From contig NC_053042.1 of NCBI RefSeq assembly GCF_003473485.1, positions 11,180,501-11,244,500 of the forward strand: a stretch of 64,000 nucleotides of DNA, written 5' to 3'. A program made the position numbers and the translations under genes. The DNA comes from Medicago truncatula (lineage: Eukaryota; Streptophyta; Magnoliopsida; Fabales; Fabaceae). Positions 1 to 30,631 of the stretch are shown here, piece after piece (within the stretch, counting starts at the first letter, position 1; every line of letters starts with the position of its first letter). Below the pieces are notes generated by a model. The model saw nothing but the letters and a program-made list of their open reading frames with translations. It made no database searches and was not told the DNA's origin.

Positions 1-523
1 TTTTGCATTGACATTGCGTTGTTTTAAATCTTTGGACTTAGATTGTTTTAGACTTGAAAGAATGAGTTTAGCAGAACTTTGGAGTTATAATTCATATTTT
101 AGTTTGCATATTGATTCGTTGGGGATCAGCCCTCTCTTTGAAAAGGTATCATGTAAGTGTGAGTGTAGAGTATAGACAGATGGAAGCAAAAGGGGTGTAT
201 GGTTTTATTTGGGATTGAGATGAATGTAAAGTATTTGCAAACATTAATTTTGAATTATCTTGATTTAGATTAAAAGTGAGTTTTAATAATGTCAATTGGT
301 TTATTATATTTGAAAGTTTTTATCATAAATTTAGTTTAAGTCTTGGTAATGAATTTCTTTACAGTGAAAAAGCTATATCATTTTACTTTCTGTGAAATGA
401 AAATAAAACAATTAAACATAAGTTTATGGTAAAATCACCATTACTTCCATCATACTTATTTTTTAATGCTTAGAATTGATTTCTAATCAAGCTCTCTCTC
501 TGTATTGTGGTTTGATGGTGCAG

Positions 524-711
524 CCGCTTTGAGTCCTTGGGATAAAATCGGATCACATGGAGCTCGAAATTTCGTGCTATGCAAGAAGCCACAGGCGGCT
601 ACAAATGAGGCAGCTGCTGAAGATGGAAGTGGGACTTCATCACTTCCACGCAGGGGAAGTGGTAGTTGGAAGTCTTGGTTCAACCTCAACCTTAAAGTTT
701 CTTCCCATTAA
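524..711 (+). CDS. 3'-terminal exon of an unrecognised protein-coding gene (partial)
   Basis: An open frame follows a convincing acceptor (pyrimidine-rich tract, then GGTGCAG at 517-523) and runs to TAA at 709-711. It begins with the last two bases of a codon, then reads ALSPWDKIGSHGARNFVLCK and ends GSWKSWFNLNLKVSSH. The tail is Ser/Gly/Ala-rich and basic, with a Trp-containing end. No ATG, signal peptide or known domain is visible. Upstream sequence (1-523) would hold an intron and perhaps part of an earlier exon, but I could not define one. I do not recognise the family. It could be the C-terminus of a longer gene that begins left of the window. Confidence 0.4.
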
Positions 712-1625
712 TCGATCAAATTGAGATTGTGGGGAATCAAACATTTGCTACAATGCTTTATATAATTGTTTGGTTTTTTTTTTTTAATGATCCATCTTGG
801 TTGTGTTTGTGTCTAGGCTGTCTCTGTTCACATTAGCCAGAGACAACTTTGAATTCTGGCAAGAATAAAGTATTTCTGATTTTTTATGTATTTGGTGATA
901 AGCCATTTAACTTTTGATGGAATACAATTGAATTGATGTTTTGCATTTTGCCAATTTTTGGCTTGAAGCTTTCTTATTATATATCTGGATGTTGTGCATT
1001 GGATTCATCGAATGTAGTTTTATAAAGATTTCCATTCAGATGCAAAACAATGCTATGTGTTGTATACTTGATTTTTTTTACTTAAATGATTCATCTGGAT
1101 GTAGTAAGAAATCAGAAATGTAGGTAATGGTGTACAAGTTCTTTGCTAGGACCAACACACTAATCATTTAAGCATGCCATGTGTTGTATGTTCTGTGGGT
1201 GATGGACCAAATGTGAGACAACAGCAGCTGGATTTTGCTTTAATTTCAAATAATAAATATGAGCTCAATTTGGTGGTTGAGATGAGAAGGTAATTTTAGC
1301 TCCAATGTTCACCATAGTAGGGCAGGACTTATTTTGGGTTGGTAAATATGGTTTCTTTTGTTTTTGGAAATTATTAAATGTTACGGGACATTTTAGTTTA
1401 TCTATATGCCTAATTTGCTACTAAATATTCTAACTTGACTCTCTTTCTTCTCAACAAACACACCCTTAGAAAAGTAGCGATTAATGGTTGTAAAAAATAA
1501 TGAGAAGTTCTTCTAATACTACTCCCTTTGACACTTTATTTTTCAAAACAACGCAATGTATATAGGCGGATTTTACCATTTTGGATATAGGCCATGTATA
1601 TAAACCGATAGGATAGAGTGTTAAA

Positions 1626-1727
1626 AAGATAGTATTAAAGTGCCACTCAAGAATAATATACAAAAAATATGCCTAAAAGATAGTATTAAAGTGTCACTCA
1701 AGAATAATATACAAAATAATATGCCTA
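1626..1727. repeat. Two-copy 51-bp tandem duplication
   Basis: The unit starts AAGATAGTATTAAAGTG and ends ATATGCCTAA. It occurs at 1626-1676 and again from 1677, differing by a C/T change and a small indel in the A-rich part. It is a simple local tandem duplication in AT-rich DNA with no coding content. Confidence 0.85.
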
Positions 1728-2157
1728 AAGAATATGGAGAAGCTAATTAGTGCGCGCGTATGGGCGTGTTTAGATCGGTTGTTGTGAGCATGGAGAGGAA
1801 ATGAAACTCCGGTCGTGGAGAAACTACAGAAGCAAGATCGTGGTTATTATGCATGGATAATTTTAGATTATTCATTGCTTATTAGAATTGTTTTGGTCAA
1901 TAAACCATATGCCATTCTAATAAGTAATTGGGTTGGTTGATATAAATTATCCTGAGACTGCCTCTGATACTGTGAATATAAGATCCAAACATGGTGTCAT
2001 CAAAATCAATCCTAAATATGGTGATTGGAGGATTAGGAAATTTTGATACTCATCTATTTTGCATAACAGATGCTATATCTGATTAGAATTCTTTAGGGGC
2101 ATGTGCAGTCCTATGCTTTCTTGGCAGGCTACACTTTGTTTTGTTGCTATAGGGTAG

Positions 2158-2208
2158 CCTTAATCCTGGTTCAGGCCTTAATCCTGGTTCAGGCCTTAAT
2201 CCTGGTTT
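2158..2208. repeat. 18-bp tandem repeat, nearly three copies
   Basis: CCTTAATCCTGGTTCAGG occurs perfectly at 2158-2175 and 2176-2193, with a third partial copy at 2194-2208. The identity of the full copies suggests a recent minisatellite-type expansion. Confidence 0.9.
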
Positions 2209-3298
2209 GCATTTTATTTTCATTGCTTTGACCCAAAAAAAGATGGAAAGGAATTGGTGGCCCTGATAAAGGCACTTAATTACTTAATTCCACAACCATG
2301 CAGTTAAGCAAATTAGCACTATTTATGACGGGTCATACGGTTTTACTTATCACATTTGGTAAATTGGAATGATTTTTATCAACAGTTCTGTTGGATATTT
2401 ATATATTGGCTTCACTTTTGCCTAAAACAAATATTCATGTGAGATGTTGAACACGATGTGCCAACATCCTGGCATGGTTCAGTTAACCTGCACCCTGCCT
2501 TGTTTTACGCACGCGCTATTTTATTTAAGGAATCCACGCCTTAATTCTTGTTGGTCAAGCTGCGTGTTTTTAGCACAAGATCAGATCGGTTTGTGATTTC
2601 CTAAGATTGTGTTATCTACTTAAGAAAGTTTGGAGGTGATCAGGATGTTCCTAATAATGTGCCTACATGTTAGGAGTTTCCTTTTCTGATTCTGTTGTAC
2701 GTGAAATGGATCACCAGATTGTTCTGAAGCCCAACAAGATTAATGACCCGTATTGCTTCAGTATTTAAACAAGTCTGGAAGACCTAGAGAAATATTCAAG
2801 CCGTCATTTGAAGAATAGATCATCTAGGATTTTGAGTCTGTTTATGTGAGCCAAAACGTTTCGAGTTTTGCACTACAACTATGCCACATGGTACAAAACA
2901 AGTGAAAGTTGAGAAACACATGTGGGAAAAAGTGAGATGATCCATTTCCCTCAAAAACAGATAGCAACTATGTGCTTCGGCAAAGTTAGAGTTTTCCAAC
3001 CTACCATATGCGGTATATTGATGATATGAAAGGAGTTGTAACTCTTTATTTAATTTAATTGTATTTTGTTTTCTTTTTTCGTTAGGTTCTCAGAATATTT
3101 GGATTTATTATAATGGTTGACAATTTGTCTTTGAAAACAATTGTCCAACTTTTAATGAGTGGTCAAGATAAACTATATTGTATCTTCTTTTGAAGACTGC
3201 CATTGGATCATGCAATTTCACATGATAATACAACATACCACCCACTCCAAAAAAAAATAAAAAATTCTTTCTATTCTCCTCACTCCTACATCACAGCG

Positions 3299-3418
3299 AT
3301 GCCTCTTCCTGTGCTCATCCCTCTTCCTGTTCCCTCAAAAACCAAGGCAGAAAGAACACGGAAGTTTAGGTGGGTTCTGAAGAAGCTTGTCTCATACCTC
3401 AACTGGAGTGCACACTAA
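3299..3418 (+). CDS. Possible 39-codon small ORF (doubtful)
   Basis: ATG at 3299-3301 opens a 39-residue frame. It starts MPLPVLIPLPVPSKTKAER and ends RWVLKKLVSYLNWSAH before TAA at 3416-3418. A CT-rich leader (3268-3290) resembles a plant 5' UTR. The peptide is basic with a Pro-rich N-terminus and an amphipathic-looking end. It matches no small-peptide family I know and there is no other coding signal nearby. Chance is a real alternative. Confidence 0.15.
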   Translation: MPLPVLIPLPVPSKTKAERTRKFRWVLKKLVSYLNWSAH

Positions 3419-3945
3419 ATCTGGTTTGAATTCAAGCTTTGCGATAAATTTAACATTTGTAAACAACCAGAAGCTACTAGATGAAATTTTTGTCGAACTT
3501 TATATCCATAAAGCCTTATTATCACAGCTTAAGCAAAAGTCATAAATGGTGCTAATTTGCTTAGCATGTAGAACTAAGTAATTAAGTGACTTTACCAGGG
3601 TCACTAATCCCTTCGTTCCATCCCAAATTCATGACCATTTACATCAACAAACTCAATTATTATTAGAATGACATGGTTTTCAATAGTTTTCAGTCGCAAA
3701 ATATACAGATGTAACATACAAACTGCAGCCCTTCTCTCAACAACCTTTGGAAGACAAAATCCCCGCCCTTCGGACAAAATAAATATGTTACACATAATAG
3801 GTAACGAGTAGGACTGGAACAATTACCATTGAAAGCATACCACTACCCACGGATTCAAGATCAAGCAGTATCATTTTGTGAAGGGCTATACTCCAAGTCA
3901 GACAGGTACCTAGGCAAGTATACTTTTCTAAACATTCATCTACAA

Positions 3946-21353
<17,408 letters not shown>

Positions 21354-23600
21354 AGGGTTTAGGGTTTTGACATTGGAGAGTGTGTTAGGGATTTTGATTT
21401 GTGAGGGTTAAGAGAAAACGATTCTTAAACCCTTTTTTCTCTTCAGGTTTTGATGCGCGCCAAGGTCTGGATTTTTGGATGAAATGGAAATGGAAAATAT
21501 CTACAATTTCAATCTTGTTTTTTTTTTTTTTTTTTTTCAGTTTTTAATAATAAATAAATGTATGCAAAAATAAACTCTAAATATGTTCAAAATAATATAT
21601 GGGTTAAGTGTTCTCATAAAATTTAATATATTAGAGCGTGATTTTGAATATGCAATCATTCACTTACTGAAATATAATTTGTATTTGAGTTTTGTTGATA
21701 GACCTTTTAAAAAAATATATATATATAAATACTTTTTGGATCGGTATTTTTTATTTTTTTTTTAAGTTGTATTTCTTCTTATTTTGTCTTAACCTTTTTA
21801 TTTTTTTTGGGGAATGTGTCATAGTAATTTGGTATTCATCTTGGCATAATATGCATATTTATGTTTTGGAGCAAACTAAACTAAAACTCAAATCTATCTT
21901 TTGGATGTCATTCTACTTTATCCAAACAAATCCACAACCAAAAAGTTATCTAGAACGTTGTGTTGAAGTTCATGGTATGACCTCTAATCTTCATATAACC
22001 TAACATACGAGAGATTTGTTTGTGTATTGTTATTGATTTAAAAAAATGAACTATATTAAAAAGTGAAGATATGTTCCTTGAATGTGTTATATGTTGTCAA
22101 TATGCAATATGTAGCTCTTGACTCTGCTTTGGGTTTTTATAGTAAGTTTCACCGTAAAATCAAACATTGAGATTACACAGGACAATTTATACTAGTTCCT
22201 ATCATAAATCGAGAGTACTAGTCTAGTCTCCTTGCATTTTCAAAAGATTTTCACTATAATTACTAAGATTACAAATGTTCAAACACGCAAGCAAGATACT
22301 TCTATTGTTCAATCACACAAGGAAGAGACTTCCTTTGCTCAATCACAATTGAAAGAGATTTCTACAATCAAACTTTATCAAATAAAAGATTGTTTGGGTT
22401 TTACACTTAATATACAAGCATAGGTGTAATCAAATACAATTCAGATTGGACTCTAGGACTTAAGAATTTCTAAGATATGAAAGTTTATAAGAAATTATCT
22501 AAGTGTTTGTGCGTTTTTTATTTTGATAGAGTAAGGATACTTGCAAAAGTTTCAGAGAGTTATTATGTTTTCAAGTCTTCAACTCCTTATACAGAGGGAA
22601 ATCTGAAAGACGTTGGAGAGTGGCAACGCATAAATTTTAGTCCTTGAGAAGCTTTGGTCAGAGACGTTAGAATGTTTCTTGATCTGGTTAATATCATTGA
22701 AAGGTCATTTTAAACTCCTTTTCATCAATTGGAATTATATGTTTCGTTCCCTTTATCCTTGAAGTTTTATTTGTTTCTACACGTGATTAGAAGAAGACAA
22801 ACTTTACTATCAATGTATGATAGCGACCTTCCATCAGAAGACGACAAAACCAGTCAGATGCTTCTGATGCTGACTTGGCTTTCAGAGTCTCAGTCCTTCA
22901 GATGCTCGTGCTATTAAAAGTCTGTTCCAAAGCTTCAGCTTCTCACAAATTTGAGACGCTCTTAAATGTGCTCATTACCTTTTCAAAACCAAAATATTCC
23001 ATGGTCATGCATGCTTGAACACATATTAGTATATCTAATTATTCTTTTATACTTTGTTATCATCAAAATTTTAGAGACATATTGTACAAAATTCATTTTT
23101 TACAACAATTTTCGTTCATCATGGCAGAAAAACACCTTGAGAATGTTGTCATTTGGCTCCAAACTGTGTCCACCGCCAGCAAGACTCTGGCTGGCGACAA
23201 GTTTGCCCTTAAATGTCACTCAATTATCTTTTATGGCAATGTACTTTAGCTTAAAGAGCGTAATTATTATGCGAGATAAATGCTATCAACAAACATTTTA
23301 ACACACTTTTGAACACATTCACTTTGATTTGGTGGAACTTATGTAAATTTTAACCAATCAAAGAGAGTGAGTTAGAAAGTGTGTTGTTAGCATTCTTGGT
23401 AATGTGATTCCTATAGAACTCATAGCAAAAACAAATACAATACATATACATTTAAATTGGATTAATACAATATACTAATTAACAAAATATTCATTCAAAG
23501 TAATATCATTCTTATTTTCTTACATTCACAATAAATAATAAGCAATGACCCTTAACATAGCAAGTAAAAATGAAGCAAAAGATATGGAAAAACACTTGTG
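21354..23600. other. Intergenic region between gyrA and CYP76
   Basis: This region carries the gyrA promoter at its left end and the P450 3' flank at its right end. No gene can be supported: open frames here are short, AT-rich and lack domains. A foldback at about 23275-23394 (AATGCTATCAACAAACA against TGTGTTGTTAGCATT) resembles the MITE at 53084-53273 and may be a diverged relative. Confidence 0.45.
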
Positions 23601-25215
23601 TTAGTTACTTAGTTTGAGAGGAACAATTCGAAGGGGTTGAGCCTTTTGTAGAGTAATCCCAAATTTATCATCCATGTTCATATCTTCTGGTTTCATGCCA
23701 CCTTCAAGCTCCCAATCAAATGAGTTAATCAGTGAACCCAACATTAACATTAACATCCTATTAGCCAATTGCAAACCTGGACAAATTCTCCTCCCACCAC
23801 CAAATGGAGCAACCTCATAATTCCTTCCTTTCACATCAATATCCGATCCCATAAACCTTTCTGGAGAGAACAAAGTTGGATTCTCCCACAATGTTGGATC
23901 CTTACAAATTGTCCACATATTAACTAGCACTTGTGCATCTTTTGGAATAGTGTAACCACATATCTCAACATCTCTCTCAGCTTTTCTTGGTAGTAAAAAT
24001 GGAACTGGTGGATGCTTTCTAAGTGTCTCTTTTATTATTGCATGTAAGTATGGGAGATCAGAGATATTTGACTCTTCAAGTGGCACACCGCACCCGATCG
24101 TTTCTTCCAACTCTTTCTTAGCTTTTCGCATAGCTTCAGGATTGTTGATAAGCTCCGTCATTGCCCATTCTAATGTTGATGTTGTAGTATCCGTTCCCGC
24201 AACAAATATATCCTATATAGAGTAAACCATAACTCACATTAATTAAGTGAATTGTTGAACTAGATCATCACAATTAATTCTAATTCTAATTAATGATTGG
24301 AAGGAAACTTAGAAAAATTATACTTACAAGTGATAGATGTTGGATCATATTTTTGTCCATAAACTCATTATCCTTAGAAATATTGAGCATGGCATCTAGC
24401 ATGTCTTTGCATGTGTCTACCCTTGTGCATTCCCTCTTCTCCAAACGTTGATTAATCAAGTCTCCAAAGATGTCCAACACTTTTGTTACATTTTTTGTTT
24501 GTCTTCTTTTTAGGCCTTGTGGATCAAGCATCTTCAATACAGGAAAAAAATCTGCCACATTTGGTGTTCCTGCAAGTTTTGTAATATCCGTCGCCAAATC
24601 CTTAAACTCTCCAGCTGCACCATTAGATTGAATCAAATCTACAGAGAAAATAGTGTTTGATAATAAATTGATGGTAGTCTTGAACACTATTGTTCCAATG
24701 TCTATTGCTTCACCAATTTGACTGCTTTGATGAATATCACTAAGAAGTTGTCGAATTTTCATGCGCCTAACATCTTGACTAGCATCAAGACTCTTATGAG
24801 AAAGTAATTGAGTGTTGCATATTTTTCTCAATTCCTTCCAAAGAGGTGAAATGGGTGTGAATGCAAGACTATATTGGTCATGGTTGAGAACTGACACAGA
24901 TTGTGGAACAGTCCTATTTGACAAGAATTTGTCATTGGTGAGAAGAACTTGTTTGGCCATTGTTGATGAAGAGATAACAACAGTGGTTATTTGCCCTAGC
25001 TTGAGACTCATTAAAGGACCATATATTTTGGCAAGTTTAGCCAATGATTTGTGGGGCTTTTGTCCTAATTCAAGGAGGTTCCCTATGATGGGAAGAGGGG
25101 AAGGTCCTGGTGGAAGCTTATAGGTTGGTTTTGTTGTTCTTTTAAGTAGTAAGCAAAAAACATGAATGAATGCACATGTTAACACAAGAACAAGTGTACA
25201 ACTGAAAAAGTTCAT
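23601..25215 (-). CDS. Cytochrome P450, CYP76-type (geraniol 8-hydroxylase-like), 499 aa
   Basis: Haem-thiolate monooxygenase of the ER membrane. CYP76 members hydroxylate monoterpenols, alkaloid precursors or herbicides; the substrate here is unknown. Two exons: 25215-24328 (296 codons) and 24212-23601 (203 codons plus stop), phase-0 intron of 115 bp. Visible features are an N-terminal membrane anchor (~3-25), the proline hinge LPPGPSP (34-40), the oxygen-binding I-helix AGTDTT (301-306) and K-helix ETLR (358-361). PERF (413-416) and the haem loop [10 protein letters not shown] follow, with Cys ~440. All key residues are present and the length is normal, so the gene looks functional. The inverted partial copy at 29507-30631 matches exon 2 at 201 of 203 residues. 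CYP76 is judged from the PERF-to-haem region and could be off at subfamily level. Confidence 0.93.
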
Positions 25216-25337
25216 ATTTTCTAGTGTTACGATTTTAATGTGAGAGTGAATATTTGTGCTATGACAAATTATGGTATGGGAATGAGAGAAGATACTTTAG
25301 AGTGTTTGGTTGATGCTTCTCCTTTTGCCTTCAACTT

Positions 25338-25346
25338 CTATTTATA
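25338..25346 (-). promoter_or_regulatory. TATA box of the CYP76 gene
   Basis: TATAAATAG on the minus strand lies about 123 bp upstream of the P450 ATG, within the normal range for a plant TATA box plus a short leader. This promoter segment is absent from the inverted copy. Confidence 0.6.
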
Positions 25347-25399
25347 CATGATCCCTCAAACACAAGTTGAATTAAAATTATTATAATAATAATCCCACT

Positions 25400-28300
25400 A
25401 CTTGGTACGGACTAATTCCTATGTAGGTTCAAATCAACTTAATGTTAATTGTCTATTTTGAAGAAATTAGAAAATACACACGTATTATTTATGTACATAG
25501 ACCGAGTCTATACATATTTTTTGTCAGCCCAATTAAAAACCAAAACCAATTAGGTAAAGTCCAACAAATATGCAAGATTTTTGTACCAAAAAAAGAAAAA
25601 GAAATATGCATGGATTAATTAAATTAAAATTAATTTTTTTGAATTGTAATCCCAATTATACTTTCATTAAGATTATTATCAACAATAAATCAAGATTTGT
25701 CTATATTTAATTAATATACTAATAACTAAAGAAGCTATATTTTTGAAAAATAGTTCTATTTTTTATTTGGGAGAATAACTTCAAGTTTTGTACACTTTAA
25801 ACTAGAATTTAAGTATTATATTTTGATACAACTAGAGCTTAAATTTGTTTAGACTATAATTTAAACTTGCTGTATGTTAGCTATTATTGATTAACGTGGG
25901 TTGGTAACCTCTAAACCCAACAATTAAAAGTCTTGTTATTTTGGTCAAGATCCAAATTGGGTTCTTTTGTTGTCAGAAAATAATTAGCTTGGCTGCTCTT
26001 AATGTGTTTCATTACGTGAACATGGGTTTAAGCCATTATCATCGCTAAGAGGAAGAATTAAATTAATGGTGAAAATGGAAAATATGGAAAGAAAGAAGAA
26101 TCTATGTAATGTACTAAGACATAGTCTTGTCATTACGCAAGGGATGGTCTTCTCATTTTCTTGAACCTAATTTTTTATACATGAAGATTAATTGATTATG
26201 ACTTGTTAAGGGCCATTGACCTGGTTCATGACTTGTTAAGGTTCTTTTACCGTACCTCATCCTCCAATTATGTTACACGAACATATTATTTAGTCATTTT
26301 ATTTTTTAAAAAAATCGCTTTAATTTGTCTTTTTCTATTTGAACAAAGAATATCAATTAGTTAATTTAACCAATTAGTTTACTAACTAAGCCTATATTAA
26401 AGTATGAATATATATCTTCTACTATTTTCATATATGTAGAAGAGTTAAAATAGGGTACAAACTCATATTTTGATAAAGACCTCAAAACTCTTTACAACCT
26501 CGCCGATTTTAGTGTTGGAAAAGATATAAAAAAATTTATATAAAAAGAACAATGATATATTAAAAAAAAGGAGAAAGAAATGAAAAGCTTAATTAACATG
26601 AGAAAATATTAGGAAAGACAACTCGACCGAAACCCAATGGACACAAGAAAAAATACATACAACAAACGGATAAATATCTGCATTTATGTATTTGAGTTTG
26701 GGCTCGAGTAATTATCCAAAAATTTGAATGCGTATAAGTGTGGGTATAGACATTCTAATGCCCATCCTGCCCAAAGCCCGCGTATATATAATTTATAATA
26801 TTATTTAGACTTATATACCACTAAAACAATATGGATCTTGCTAACGAGTTCCCTTATGACACTCTTTAAGGATTTCAAATAAAGAAATTATTTCAATGTA
26901 TTTATTTAAAAAGTTAAACATTTTAATTTTCAATACAATGAATACACATACTTTTATAAAATCTTACTATTTTAAACTCTTAAAGAATGCTCTGTGAACA
27001 CTCATTAGAATTTCCCAGACAATATTTACACATGAAATGAAAGACAAACATTCACATTCTTATTAAGATTTTATAACTTTTTAACATATATATATATAAC
27101 ATATAATAACTACACTCTTTAATGGGAATAATGTGGTTTAAGTATTTATGTACAAATAGTGAAAAGAGATAAATGATATTAGTTATGTTGAAGTGTTGTG
27201 GAAATGTGTGAGTCATTACAAAAATTTCATTATTTTGGAAAGGTGTAAGTGTTATAGTTTCCTAGGCTTGCTAGACTATATTTTTCATGAGTTTGTGTTA
27301 GCCTGTACGCCGGTCATGACTCAAAGGTGGGTCGTGACAAAGTTACATGAGCTAAGGAAGGAGTCACAAGTTTATGATTTAATTTTATTTAAAATTTATC
27401 GTAATATGCAATTTTTTCGTACAAACTTTGAATGTTTTTTACTTGGCAAAGTATTGTTATGTGTTATATTTAATACGTCAATTTAAAATAGGTTGGATCA
27501 TATTTAAATATAATATTTAAACTCTAGTTGAAATATTATATTTTTAATTTATCGTAATATGCATTTTTTTTCTACAAACTTTGAATATTTTTTTACTTGG
27601 CAAAACACTATTACGTGTAATATTTTATACGTCAATTTGAAAAAATTTGGATCATATTTGTTATGTTTCTTTTGTTTTTTATTGTCCATTCAATGTTAAA
27701 CGCGGATAATGGGTGCAGGTACGAGCACTTAGATGTCTATAGGGTATGAGGACAAACGATATAGTTGCTACCCACGAAGGTATGAGTATACCGGTGTTTT
27801 TGGTAAACAACAAGACTAGTTTTAGGATGTTATTTGTAGGATCAAACTAAAAATCCTATGACACGTTGTGCAATCTTTTTCCAGAAAATATATGTTCATC
27901 ATATTCATGGGCTTGTTTATGAACAGGATGAAGAAAACTATTTTAAGAATGAAGATAACTGTTTTTCAACATAAATCAATAGTATGTTTAAAGATTAAAG
28001 TGTTAAAAGACTTGGAATTTTAAAAGCAAAGGAACTTAAAGAAACAGTAATTGCATTGCATTGAAATGTAAATGATTCATCAAATCTTTACATACATTTT
28101 ATGACTATTTTCTCTCTACACCGGGTACTTTGAGTTTTAGAATTCTGTAATAGTGATTTGTGACCCGTTTTTCCTATGAAAAACTAACTGCATAGACCAA
28201 CGACTAGAAACTAAATCTCTTTGACAATTTCTGCATGTTTTCCATATGTCTGAACCTTTGAACTTGACTCTGAAAAAGGATTTAAAATCTTCCTTAGTCA

Positions 28301-28640
28301 AAAACAAAGAATCCTACTGAAACGATAGCCTATCGAAACCATCAAACCTCTATCTTGGACTTTTATAATTTTGCAACTTTAAACGTTCATCTTTCCTGTA
28401 GAAATGCACAGATGAAAATACATGCTAACAATAAGTTCAGATATATATTTTTTATGAACACGGATATGCGAACATGTTTATAATAGCTTGCCCTTTGGGG
28501 CCATTGCCATCCAAAGAAAACACATATGAAAATAATAGAGAAACAGTAAGAGTAAAGTGGAAGAAAGAAATAGAGAGGATGTAAATAAAAAGTTTAGCGG
28601 AAATATAAACTTTAATATAGGTTTTTTTAGGGGATTTTAA
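25400..28640. other. P450 upstream region and spacer of the inverted repeat
   Basis: No gene is supported. The left part is the left arm of the inverted repeat. The spacer (~26405-28636) includes a direct duplication at 27395-27660 and otherwise nondescript AT-rich DNA. Confidence 0.45.
27395..27660. repeat. Direct duplication, two diverged ~110-bp copies
   Basis: The segment AATTTATCGTAATATGCA, then ACAAACTTTGAAT, TTACTTGGCAAA and ATACGTCAATTT, then TTGGATCATATTT, occurs at about 27395-27505 and again at about 27548-27660. The second copy has several substitutions. No TE ends were seen. Confidence 0.75.
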
Positions 28641-29294
28641 TATAGGCTTAGTAATAGTTAGTATCTTTTGGTTAAATTAACTAATTGATATTTTTTGTTC
28701 AAATGGAAAAGGACAAAGCAAAACTTTTTTTTCACAAACTGACTAAAAGAAAATGTGTGTAACATAACATGGTTGGTGGATGAGGTACGGAAAAAGAACG
28801 ATAATAGCATAATTTAGCCAAGTCAATGGCTTTAACAAGTCATAATCATCATGCAAGCCAAGCTAATTATTTTTTGACAACAAAAGAACCCAATTTGGAT
28901 CTTGACCAAAATAACATGACTTTTAATTGTTGGGTTTAGAGGTTACCAACCCACGTTAATCAATAATAGCTAATTATACTCTACAAAAATTTAAGCTCTA
29001 GTTCTATCAAAATATAATATTTAAACTCTAGTTTAAAGTTTACAAGTTGAACTTATTCACAAATTAAAAATGAAAGTATTTATTGAAAAAACATAGTTTC
29101 TTTAGTTATTAATATATGAAATAAATTATATGTTCAATATTAGAGAAGTTTTGATTTATTATTGATAATAATTTCAATGAAAGATCAATATTAGAGAAAT
29201 TTTGATTTATTATTGACAATAATCTCGATGAAAGTTATTATTGGCAATAATCTTGATGGAAGTATGATATTGACAATAATCTCGATGAAAGTAT

Positions 29295-29385
29295 GATATT
29301 TTTTTTGTGGTGTCTGTGATTTGAACCCCAACCTTGCATATCTTATGCATTATCTTTAACAACAAAGCTCATACCTAATTCTTGG
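29295..29385 (-). mobile_element. Possible degenerate SINE fragment
   Basis: On the minus strand the segment reads ATAATGCATAAGATATGCAA, then a GGGTTCAAATC B-box-like motif, close to a legume SINE pattern. The A box is badly decayed and no target duplication was found. It lies just upstream of the truncated P450 copy, inside the region where the right arm differs from the left. Confidence 0.3.
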
Positions 29386-29506
29386 ATTTCTTTCTTTTGA
29401 ATTGGCTCACACTACACAAGAGTATGCATGTAATTGATCATGTATAGACTCGGTCTATGTACGTACCTAATACGTGCATTTCTTCAAAGTTGTCAACATT
29501 AATTTG

Positions 29507-30631
29507 AAGACATAGATATTGGTGAAGCAATAGATATTGGAACAATAGTGTTCAAGACTACCATCAATTTATTATCAAACACTATTTTCTCTGTAGATTT
29601 GATTCAATCTAATGGTGCAGCTGGAGAGTTTAAGGATTTGGCGACCGATATTACCAAACTTGCAGGAACACCAAATGTGGCAGATTTTTTTCCTGTATTG
29701 AATATGCTTGATCCACAAGGCCTAAAAAGAAGACAAACAAAAAATGTAAGAAAAGTGTTAGACATCTTTGAAGACTTGATTAATCAACGTTTGAAGATGA
29801 GGGAAGGCACATGTGTAGACACATGCAAAGACATGTTAGATGCCATGCTCAACATTTCTAAGTTGAATGAGTTTATGGACAAAAATATGATACACCATCT
29901 ATCACTTGTAAGTATAATTTTTCCAAGTTTCTTTCCAATCATTAATTTAGAATTATAATCAAATTGTGATCTAGTTCGAAGGTTCACTTAATGAATGAGT
30001 TATGTTTAACTCTATATAGGATATATTTGTTGCCGGAACAGATACAACAACATCAACATTAGAATGGGCAATGGCGGAGCTTATCAACAATCCTGAAGCT
30101 ATGCGAAAAGCTAAGAAAGAGTTGGAAGAAACGATTGGGTGCGGTGTGCCACTTGAAGAGTCAAATATCTCTAATCTCCCATACTTACATGCAATAATAA
30201 AAGAGACACTTAGAAAGCATCCACCAGTTCCATTTTTACTACCAAGAAAAGCTGAGAGAGATGTTGAGATATGTGGCTACACTATTCCAAAAGATGCACA
30301 AGTGCTAGTTAATATGTGGACAATTTGTAAGGATCCAACATTGTGGGAGAATCCAACTTTGTTCTCTCCAGAAAGGTTTATGGGATCGGATATTGATGTG
30401 AAAGGAAGGAATTATGAGGTTGCTCCATTTGGTGGTGGGAGGAGAATTTGTCCAGGTTTGCAATTGGCTAATAGGATGTTAATGTTAATGTTGGGTTCAC
30501 TGATTAACTCATTTGATTGGGAGCTTGAAGGTGGCATGAAACCAGAAGATATGAACATGGATGATAAATTTGGGATTACTCTACAAAAGGCTCAACCACT
30601 TCGAATTGTTCCTCTCAAACTAAGTAACTAA
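29507..30631 (+). pseudogene. 5'-truncated CYP76-type P450 copy
   Basis: Inverted duplicate of the P450 at 23601-25215. Coding similarity begins abruptly near 29515 at [11 protein letters not shown] (residue ~167 of the parent) and continues to the donor at 29907. Exon 2 is 30020-30631, the same 612 bp as the parent, differing at two residues (TELI to AELI, SDLPY to SNLPY). The haem loop and ETLR are intact, but promoter, start codon, membrane anchor and ~166 codons are missing. DNA that sits far upstream in the parent (ends ...CATTAATTTGAA) is joined directly to mid-exon 1. The frame before 29548 has no ATG. It is called a pseudogene by internal deletion; any transcript would be antisense-complementary to the parent. 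Confidence 0.9.

Larger units (their letters stand above)
712..3945. other. Intergenic region between the left gene and gyrA
   Basis: About 3.2 kb without a supportable gene. It holds the likely 3' UTR of the left gene, two short tandem repeats (1626-1727 and 2158-2208) and one doubtful small ORF (3299-3418), each listed separately. No transposon with clear ends was seen. Confidence 0.5.

Noticed and set aside
29548-29958. A complete second P450 gene
   Set aside because: The frame begins at GTG in mid-exon; promoter, ATG and ~166 N-terminal codons are absent, so it is a truncated copy.
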